Source: Incurvaria masculella (lineage: Eukaryota > Arthropoda > Insecta > Lepidoptera > Incurvariidae). Taken from it: a stretch of 64,000 bases of DNA. Location: NCBI GenBank assembly GCA_946894095.1, contig OX335647.2, positions 13,100,001 to 13,164,000 of the forward strand. The letters are read 5' to 3'. This document shows, piece after piece, positions 56,953 to 64,000 of this stretch. The position numbers were made by a program, and so were the translations under genes. The notes beneath the pieces are model-generated. The model had not been told where the DNA came from. It did not search any database and saw only the letters and a program-made list of their open reading frames with translations. Position 1 is the stretch's first letter. The number at the start of each line of letters is the position of its first letter.

Positions 56953-57147
56953 ATGAGGCGGTGGCGGCGGCAGCGGCGGCGGCGGCTGCGGCGGCGGCGG
57001 CTGCGGCGGCGGCTGCGGCGGCGGCTGCGGCGGCGGCTGCGGCGGCGGCTGCGGCGGCGGCTGCGGCGGCGGCTGCGGCGGCGGCTGCGCCGGCGGCTGC
57101 GGCGGCGGCTGCGGCGGCGGCTGCGGCGGCGGCTGCGGCGGCAGGTC
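56953..57147 (+). repeat. 12-bp repeat GGCGGCGGCTGC, about 14 units
   Basis: An almost perfect array, with one GCC change near 57090 and less regular units at the left. Since 12 is a multiple of 3, each frame stays open: poly-Ala, Arg/Leu or Gly/Cys on the plus strand and Pro/Gln or poly-Ala on the minus strand. The plus-strand poly-Ala frame continues into GRTVYSYRSWAAEWTAGSAT before a possible GT splice donor at 57235, so a coding exon with a poly-alanine tract is possible but unproven. Confidence 0.9.
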
Positions 57148-57289
57148 GCACGGTGTACAGCTACCGCTCGTGGGCTGCCGAGTGGACCGCAGGCTCTGCC
57201 ACTCCACAGTACATTGACGTGAACCCGAGCAACGGTATTCCTTTGCTTTTTTCACCACCAAATAGACCCACTACAGCCCTACTGACCTA

Positions 57290-57934
57290 AGAATTTTAAG
57301 TGTCTTTTTCGACATCTATCATCGAATACAGATCAGGTTTCCGGTTGTTTACAGCTGGATCGAACGATCATCTAGTCATCATATTTCCTTGCGATATACT
57401 GCCATGGTGATGATGCGCCATTTCGATTGTGTATGACGTCCCTTGCGATCAAAATACACGATGCGTCTGTTACAACACCCCCCTAAAGGTGCAGCGCACT
57501 CGATAGAAGACGAAAAGAAGCGGAATGCAGCGGCGTCTCGTGGGTCAGCTAATGAATGTTTGTCTTCTGAAGTGATAATTAAGCGTGACCGCCGCCCAAC
57601 GGATATTTCCTCATACAATGTGCGTGTATTTGCGTTTGTGCTCACTCACTCCGCACTCGTATCTACAGTGCCGTCAACGCATTCTTTTTGGGAGCTTCTG
57701 GACCTACTTATTGCGACATCTCTGCGGCAGCGGTGGTGGCTTGAACCCACTCTTTGTTCTAATGATGTTTGCCGATTGGGTTTTATTGATATTCTCTTAG
57801 TTAGACCATACAATACATATTTTGAAGCGAAACTTCTTTGTGGACTTGACGTGTGAACTTTTGGGACTGAGGACCTAACTCAGAAAAAGTGAAGGTAAGT
57901 TTAAACGGGAATTGCGAACAACTTTATGATTCCT
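57290..57934. other. Spacer with an unassigned 137-codon plus-strand frame
   Basis: The frame at 57443-57856 has ordinary amino-acid composition but no motif I recognise, and it overlaps an 88-codon minus-strand frame. I do not call it a gene. Confidence 0.3.
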
Positions 57935-58005
57935 AATTTGAATAATTTGACCGCCAATTTTCGAAAGTTGCCACGCAACGTTCCGAATTAAAAAAAAAGT
58001 CGCCG
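57935..58005 (+). repeat. Short repeat shared with 61728-61795
   Basis: Both segments have AATAATTTGACCGCCA, then a diverged stretch with GAAAGTT or GGAAGCT, then AAAAAAGTCGCCG. They are in the same orientation, each near an ACTAGC composite. Confidence 0.6.
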
Positions 58006-58058
58006 TCGTTTTGAATGTTTTTTTTTGTGATATTTGCGCAAGAAATGTATATTAAACA

Positions 58059-58396
58059 ACTAGCTGCGGTACCCGGCTCCGCTCGGGTTAGTGTCGGCTA
58101 AATTATTTCATGGTTAAAAAGTAGCCCACATGGCTGGTTCAAAATAGGGTCAAACCGGTCCAGGAGATCGATGATCAGGAGAAGATCGTTTGAGCCGAAA
58201 TTGCATAATTTTATGAGAAACATCCAATAATTCCCATTTAGAGCTTCGTTAAAAAAACATGTGCCGCCAGAACCTTTCTGCACTTGCACCTTAGGTAAGT
58301 TTTGCGTGGACTCCAACCCACAGCCAGCCTTAACATCGAAAACGGTAACCCATCCGGAACCTGACTGCTCCCAGATATGCTATACGTTGATAAAAT
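58059..58396 (+). repeat. Composite repeat: ACTAGCTGCGG unit joined to an inverted SINE head, copy 1
   Basis: The first part is ACTAGCTGCGGTACCCGGCT, then GTTAGTGTCGGCTAAATTAT and AAAAAGTAGCCCACATGGCT. The second part, from about 58255 (GCCAGAACCTTTCTGCACTT), reads on the minus strand as a 5S-type SINE head: GGATGGGTTACCGTTTTCGA and GGCTGTGGGTTGGAGTCCAC. The copy at 60604 has the same order and junction. Confidence 0.78.
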
Positions 58397-59030
58397 AGCG
58401 GTAGAGGTCATGAAATTTTTTTTTTATTAAGGCGCTAGGACTAGCCAACTACTCGCGCCATACAAATGCACTTTTTAACAAATGTAATAATATGTAGTGA
58501 AACGCTTCAGCAAATCCAAATAGAACTCCAGACTGATAATGGATTGTTAATATTTTTTTATTCCATCATTTATTTAAATAATAATAAAAATAAAAAAAGT
58601 TGATTTTTCTTAGTAGAAATCTGAAAGTCATTCGATTTCTAGATATAAGCAAAAACAGCATATATGCATAAACAAAAAATTCCATTTGCTTTTAGATTTC
58701 TACATTTAGTCAAAAAAGTTCGGAAATGGACACCGTTTCCGCAATGTATTTTGTATAGAAAAAGGAAACATACATTAACGAAAATCATTCGATTCCTAGA
58801 CAAGGAATCATATATTGTAAGGATGACACTTATAATCGTCAGACTTAGTTAGTTTACTTGGGGTGCCTCGTCTAACTTTGCGATTTGGCTAGTACCAGGC
58901 CCTTAAAATAATATCTTAGTTTTTTTTTATTTCAAATATTTCAATGTAGGTATATGCTCTGTTTTTAGGAACTTAAAAAGGGTTTATTTGTGTATCATTG
59001 TGTCAAAATAAGATTTTTTTAAATTATATT
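58397..59030. other. AT-rich spacer, nothing recognised
   Basis: A 62-codon frame at 58664-58852 has no domain. Confidence 0.4.
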
Positions 59031-59063
59031 ATGCCCGTGCAAAGCCGGGACGGGCTGCTAGTT
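59031..59063 (-). repeat. ACTAGC-type repeat end fragment
   Basis: On the minus strand it reads AACTAGCAGCCCGTCCCGGC then TTTGCACGGGC, a typical terminus of this repeat class. Sequence beyond it is not recognisable. Confidence 0.6.
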
Positions 59064-59083
59064 CTTCATAATCCTAAATATGT

Positions 59084-59471
59084 TCAACCATCCGCACCGC
59101 TTTTTCTACTTTTCTAAGTGCATTTCGTCACGAATACCGTCCATTGTTCGGAATACATCAGTATTTCCCCTTCTAGTACTAGGTGGTAGGTATAAGTCCG
59201 TCATGGTTAGTACCATCCCAATGGATGAAAAGAAGGTCGAAACGGCAAAGAAAAATCGTCCGCGTTTTCCATCCAGTTCAATGTAGCTGTGTTCGTCTTT
59301 ATGAAAATGCTTTAACATAAACAAAGAAAGGTACTTACATTTTATCACATTAAGGAATGCCAGGAACTTCCAAAGGAAAGACACCTCATTCCTTCCAGAA
59401 GGCTGTGTGTTGGGGTGATATCATGACGGTGGGTGTGACAGTAGCCATCCAGGTCCACTCACCTTAAAAAA
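59084..59471 (+). repeat. SINE copy of the tRNA-linker type, with an insertion
   Basis: The tRNA head is mostly lost. The linker AAGTGCATTTCGTCACGAAT and the body (TACTAGGTGGTAGGTATAAG, AGGTCGAAACGGCAAAG, CCATCCAGTTCAATGTAGCT) are present. About 60 AT-rich bases interrupt the body at roughly 59297-59355. The tail is GGTGTGACAGTAGCCATCCA and a short A run. Confidence 0.8.
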
Positions 59472-60603
59472 CGTATCGGCTAAAGTAAATATACTTTTTC
59501 GTACAAGGCAGGTACGTCGCTTATTCCAAGGTATGTAAGTGATATGTATGTATGTATAATCGACCATGAAGTAAGAACACATCAATAAAAGAAAGAGAGA
59601 TTCATTGACGAAATTGGTATGTTTTGCTAGTTCAAGTCCAGCCTTGTAGTATATAAAGTAGATTTTTCTTCAATTAATGTGTCTTTGCTTCACGGTCGAT
59701 TACACATAAATATCGCATTCCTTAAATCGGCTAAAGTTTTCAGAGACACCGGCAGCTCGCATCCTATCTTGTGGGTCATCGCAGACCGCAGCCACCGCAC
59801 CGCGCCGACCGCGCCAGCCGCGCATCTATCAGCGTCGGTTATCTTTTATTATTTCACAATCGAAAATTGTACGACGGAGCGCATTAATGTAGAGCGTTTT
59901 GATGGATGCGTCCAACGGTACATTTCGGTCAAGTCACTTTTTTTCCGACTTAAGAACCGGAAACTATTCTCCGCGAGCGAAGTATAACCCGTAGGTTGGC
60001 GGGAGTCCGTACTTCACTATGCAACAGATATTAAATCAAGGTACCTGCAGGGAAATATCCCAAGCAAATGTAGGTGTATCGCTGAGCGTGGTTCCACGAG
60101 GCGAGGTATTTTTGACTTTTCTGAGCACCTTCTCAGCACAGCCACCCATACCGGTTTTTCATAAAAAACAAATGACCTATTAACCAAACCTGCGTGTGAA
60201 ATGTGGAGATTCTTCCGGCTTAACAATTTTCCTTACCGCAAAGTTACCCACAATATCGCATTATCGCCTCGGACGCATCTTATCAACGAAGTCTCGCGTA
60301 AATAACGCTTATATAAATTGAAAAGTAATCACACCACGATGGTCTCCGCTTCCCGTTATGCATTATCATATAACGTCGCGGCGAACCTGTTCCGTCCTAA
60401 GTTATGTTGACACGTGACCGGTGATCTCCGTTTGCATTTACATATGTGAGGCGAATGGCGCTGACGCTGCCACCCCTCTCCCTCCGACCTCCTACCTCCT
60501 ACCTCCCCCCCCCCCCCGCCCCGCCCCGCCCTCCGACGCAGAGTGGACAATACCCACGAGGATAAAACCCACAATCTCACATAAATTGGCCTTATATAGA
60601 CGT
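59472..60603. other. Spacer with a GC-rich CT/C tract
   Basis: A C-rich tract with CTCCTACCTCC repeats and a C run lies at about 60470-60535. A 102-codon frame at 59679-59987 has no domain. No gene is supported. Confidence 0.4.
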
Positions 60604-60987
60604 ACTAGCTGCGGTACTCGGCTCCGCTCGGGTTAGTGTCGGTTAAATTATTTCATGGATAAAAAGTAGCCCATATGGCTGGCCCAAATTAGGGTCAAAC
60701 TGGTCCAGGACATGTATCCATCTACCAAATTTAATCAATTTCGTTTGAGCTATGCTATTTCGCATGAATTAATGAGAAACATCCAATAATTCCCATTTAG
60801 AGCTTCGTTGACTTGCCGCCAGAACCTTTCTGCACTTGCACTGCTACATTTCTCACCTAGTAAGTATGTAACGCGTAACGTAGATAAGTTTTGCGTAGAT
60901 TCCAACCTACTGCCAGCATCAACATCGAAAACGGTAACCCATCCCGAACCTGACTGCTCCCAGAGATGCTATACGTTGATAAAATAT
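60604..60987 (+). repeat. Composite repeat: ACTAGCTGCGG unit joined to an inverted SINE head, copy 2
   Basis: Collinear with 58059-58396, including GAGAAACATCCAATAATTCC and GAGCTTCGTTGACTTGCCGC at the junction. This copy retains more of the inverted SINE: minus-strand TACTTACTAGGTGAGAAATG and GGATGGGTTACCGTTTTCGA. The start of its first half also matches the ACTAGC repeat at 22991. Confidence 0.8.
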
Positions 60988-61366
60988 GCATTAAAATCGG
61001 GTAAGTGATTTAATATTAATATATATTGGATAAGTTATAAGAATTTAACACTCTCTACTCACCCCTCTGGTAATGAAGCCTTATATTATGTAGCCTATAA
61101 GTTTTGAGTAGAATCAGGCTAGACTTAGGTACAATCCGCATCTACATCGAGTAATTGGTTCTCATGTCATAAGTATATTATTCCATTGGTCGCACCTCTG
61201 GCGATATAGCGTGAATGCCATTTGGCATTTTCATCGATCGTTAATTATTCTGTGACATTCATTTTTGTTTATATTGATAAAAAAAACTCTCTGTATGTTT
61301 TAAATTCATTTAAAATCAAACTCATTAATTACATAAAACAAATTCAATTACGATTATCCATATACA

Positions 61367-61431
61367 AATGGTAACAAAAAAAAAACATACAGACGAATTG
61401 ATAACCTCCTCCTTTTTTGAAGTCGGTAAAA
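61367..61431 (-). repeat. AACCGACTTC repeat, inverted copy
   Basis: On the minus strand it reads TTTTACCGACTTCAAAAAAG then GAGGAGGTTATCAATTCGTC and TGTATGTTTTTTTTTTGTTA. Same family as 54162-54219. Confidence 0.75.
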
Positions 61432-61459
61432 GATACAGAATGTTAACGGAGGTACGAGT

Positions 61460-61706
61460 ATGGTCGAAACGTTAACAATGTATTCCATGCCAAATTTGGA
61501 GCAATAAAGGTAGAAAACATTTTGTTTTAAGACTTCGTCCGAAAAATTCGTCCCCCCATACATTTAGGGAGCAGGTTAGGTTCTCCCTAACCCACATAAA
61601 TGTATGGGGAGGTTAGTTTTTTATCTCGTACAAAAAAATGTTACCTTTTTTAAAAATGTTTTTTTGTTACAAATATATTAAGAAATCTGGTTATCGTTTC
61701 GACCAT
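61460..61706. repeat. Element with short terminal inverted repeats and internal hairpin
   Basis: The ends ATGGTCGAAACGTTAAC (61460-61476) and GTTATCGTTTCGACCAT (61690-61706) are inverted copies with one mismatch. Inside, CCCATACATTTA and TAAATGTATGGG form a second inverted pair around 61555-61608. The 247-bp size fits a MITE. Confidence 0.6.
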
Positions 61707-61894
61707 TCCTACGTAAAAAAAATTTTTATTTCCAAATTCAAATAATTTGACCGCCACTTTTTGGAAGCTCGGGAAAAAAGTCGCCGAAAAATTTTAAGAA
61801 ATAATTTATTTAATTAAAAATAAATTCAAAAATGAATAAAAAGTTATGTGCCGCGTACGTTGTAAAATATAAAAGGAATGATATTGGTTTCAAT

Positions 61895-62303
61895 GTTTTA
61901 TGTAACCTGACATGGATGGCGTATACTGCACAACTACCGTTATTATACTAGCCCAATTTTCATATTAGCACATTCCGGAAGGAATTAGGTGCCATGCCTG
62001 GACCTTACCTTTATGAGCACGGCTACATTGAACTGGACGGAAAACACGAACAATTTTTCATTGCGACTTCGACCATCTTTTCCTTCCTTGCGATGGAACC
62101 AACTCAGGCGGGCTTTTATCCTACCGCCTATTAGGGGAAAGTACTAATGTTTTACATGGATTCCGAACCATGGAGCGCATTCGTGACGAAATGTACTTAT
62201 AGAACTCAGAATGAGAAATAAACTGGTGCATGAACGGGGCGAGGATTTGAACCCAGGCCTCTGGTATGCTAGCTAAGTTACCACGCCACTAGGTAAGGAG
62301 CCG
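61895..62303 (-). repeat. Full-length SINE with a tRNA-like head
   Basis: Read from 62303 on the minus strand: A-box region TACCTAGTGGCG (62295-62284), B box GGTTCAAATCC (62253-62243), CGCCCCG, the linker with GTACATTTCGTCACGAATGC, CATGGTTCGGAATCCATG, the body with CCGTCCAGTTCAATGTAGCC and the 3' end CGCCATCCATGTCAGGTTAC. This head shows no A-box duplication, so the duplication at 48286 is specific to that copy. The B box is a perfect match to the tRNA consensus. Confidence 0.9.
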
Positions 62304-62940
62304 CTCAAAATAATATAATATCAAAATATGTCCGTTTACGACCAAAATTTCAATGTGATTGCGAGGATCCATCGGTCTTTATTAATCGTATTATCTTGAA
62401 CTAGTTATGATCGCATGATGCTAAGAAAGGCCTCTTAGTAAATGCTTATGTTCCGATTTAGCTAATCAGCTCATGGTGAAAGAGACCCAAATCGTAGTAT
62501 CGGAGGTGATCGATGGCGGATGCGGGTGACGTCACGGCGGCGCGCGGCGCCAGGCCGTGGTAACGGAGGCCTTCGTGGCACGGACTGAAAATTAAAAATA
62601 TCCATCATCGGAACATAACCGACGATGACATAATATTTTGGCGAATAGCGGCGGCGGAAGAAGCGCACAACATGGGGCATGTATGAACATCGTGACTATT
62701 TCCACAGGTCGAGGGCATCAGTTCATATATAGCCACGTTAAAATAAGTAGGAAGTTGATTTAAAAGTAAAAGCATTTCTTACGGAAACCAGACCACTTGC
62801 TTTGGAGACTTCATCTGGTACGTGTCATGTCCATTCAAAATTTTGACAAAATGGGATATACTATTCGCCCGTATTCCTATCCCATAGACAATACGGACAT
62901 AGCGCGCTGTACTTACATTACATTCTAAGCCTATGATCTA
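62304..62940. other. Spacer with a short GC-rich patch at 62515-62580
   Basis: A 69-codon minus-strand frame over the patch is Arg/Pro rich and has no domain. Confidence 0.4.
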
Positions 62941-63179
62941 TCCGATTGGATGGTAAACACGGACCATTTTCATTGCCGCTTCGACCATCGTGCATTCAAT
63001 GCACATTGCATTGAATGCACGATGGTCGAAGTATGGAAACCGAGTATGGAAAGGGAACACAGTTTTAAGTGGAAACCGAATCACGGCCAGCCTCCAGGGT
63101 TGAAAATGGTCACCCATCCAGAACCCAACTGCGTACCAAGTCTCGCCAGGCGTCGCGCCACTGGGCTACCGAGTCTGAC
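62941..63179 (-). repeat. SINE copy with a 5S-like head and an internal palindrome
   Basis: Read from 63179 on the minus strand: A-box-like GGTAGCCCAGTGGCGCGACG, then GTTGGGTTCTGGATGGGTGA and CC, GGCTGGCCGTGATTCGG and a truncated body. At 62979-63031 a 24-bp body segment (CTTCGACCATCGTGCATTCA plus ATGC) is present in both orientations around a 5-base loop with perfect pairing. The 3' half of the SINE is missing. Confidence 0.82.
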
Positions 63180-63584
63180 AACCAGCGCCCTGAGGATTCC
63201 GTACAAAATAGACATGTATGTGACATACCAATGGAGTATTGGTCAAATTAAAGTTCCCTTATTTGTGACCCATTTGTTCCCCCCGTGGAACCGCGCCTGA
63301 ACTATCCACACTTTCCATTTACGCCTAAAATGAGTTCCCATTTAAATTAAAAGACGATTTTCGATTTTTTCCTTTACTTGAATTGTGAGACCCTGCTTCT
63401 TGCCGAATTTCATGATGATCAAAATCGGGGAAAACCGACTGTTTTCGTCGGACTTTAACGCGGATGGAGCCGCATGAGTTTACGAGACGACATGTGTCGC
63501 TCTGGTTTAGGTACGGTAGGTAGCGTCTCCCTCCAAACATTATTATCCCACCATCTCCCTCCCTCACCAACACTCATCAACACG

Positions 63585-63708
63585 CACACACACACCCTCT
63601 CATCCTCTTTCACCTACACACACACCCTCTCATCCTCTTTCACCTACACACACACACACACACATACACACACACACACATACACACACACCCTCACACA
63701 CACACACC

Positions 63709-63739
<31 letters not shown>

Positions 63740-63775
63740 CCTCACACACCCTTACACACCCTTGTATACACTACT
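63585..63775 (+). repeat. CA-rich microsatellite with a longer unit
   Basis: (CA)n blocks alternate with CCCTCTCATCCTCTTTCACC, which occurs twice, and later with CCCTCACACA-type units. The 113-codon frame of His/Thr repeats over it is a by-product. Confidence 0.93.
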
Positions 63776-64000
63776 ACCATACACCCTATACCGCCTATAC
63801 TCCCCCGCAAATTAGTATTAGTATCAAATTCACAAAGATTAAATAACACGAACTGTAAAATACCTACAAAACATTATAATAATTAAGTGGAAATATATAA
63901 TTGGCTTGTATTTTAGTATAAGATTTTTTGTTCACATGTCTGTTTCATATAAGCTGTTGATTTCCTATATAAATAAATAAATGGCCACCTATAAAACAGC

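Noticed and set aside
57443..57856. 137-codon plus-strand frame
   Set aside because: No recognisable domain; overlaps an antisense frame; neighbouring DNA is repeat-derived.
63474..63815. 113-codon His/Thr-rich protein
   Set aside because: It is translation of a CA microsatellite.

Overview
The window looks like AT-rich, gene-poor nuclear DNA from an insect, most probably a moth or butterfly (Lepidoptera). This rests on three things: a BEL/Pao LTR retrotransposon with arthropod-type pol; short interspersed repeats of kinds I know from lepidopteran genomes (the repeat ending in GTGCGAGTCCGACTCGCAC, the ACTAGCTGCGG repeat, the AACCGACTTC repeat, and an RTE-type reverse transcriptase tail); and a short interstitial run of the insect telomere motif CCTAA. 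No confident host gene is visible. The species and chromosomal position cannot be told from the sequence.

Layout. Bases 1-4584 are the 3' part of a BEL/Pao element, running in from the left edge: protease, reverse transcriptase, RNase H and integrase, broken by two single-base-type frameshifts and one in-frame stop, then a polypurine tract and a 3' LTR. Bases 4585-8200 are AT-rich with no identifiable gene. From 8200 to 64000 the sequence is a patchwork of small transposable elements in AT-rich spacer. One SINE family occurs about 17 times. Seven copies of a ~280-330 bp repeat carry a CCGT(CCGT)n tract and a terminal hairpin; all seven lie on the + strand. There are several terminal-inverted-repeat elements (MITEs) with recognisable target-site duplications, and at least seven 5'-truncated or decayed non-LTR retrotransposon remnants (three C-terminal reverse transcriptase stubs, two other reverse transcriptase pieces, one RTE tail, one endonuclease). 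A second, badly decayed BEL/Pao integrase lies antisense at 35562-35963.

The most interesting signal is in the SINE family. Copies share one body and 3' end but carry different Pol III promoter heads: some have a tRNA-like head with A and B boxes, others a head with 5S rRNA internal-control-region sequence, and both heads start with the same A-box-like segment. Two copies of another repeat (58059 and 60604) carry an inverted 5S-type SINE head at the same junction, so the composite was formed once and then multiplied.

The elements do not form a pathway; they are independent parasites, the small ones probably moved by enzymes of larger elements elsewhere in the genome. The only non-transposon coding candidates are a possible terminal exon on the minus strand at 35100-35264 and a possible poly-alanine exon around 56950-57235. 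Both are weak and need transcript evidence.
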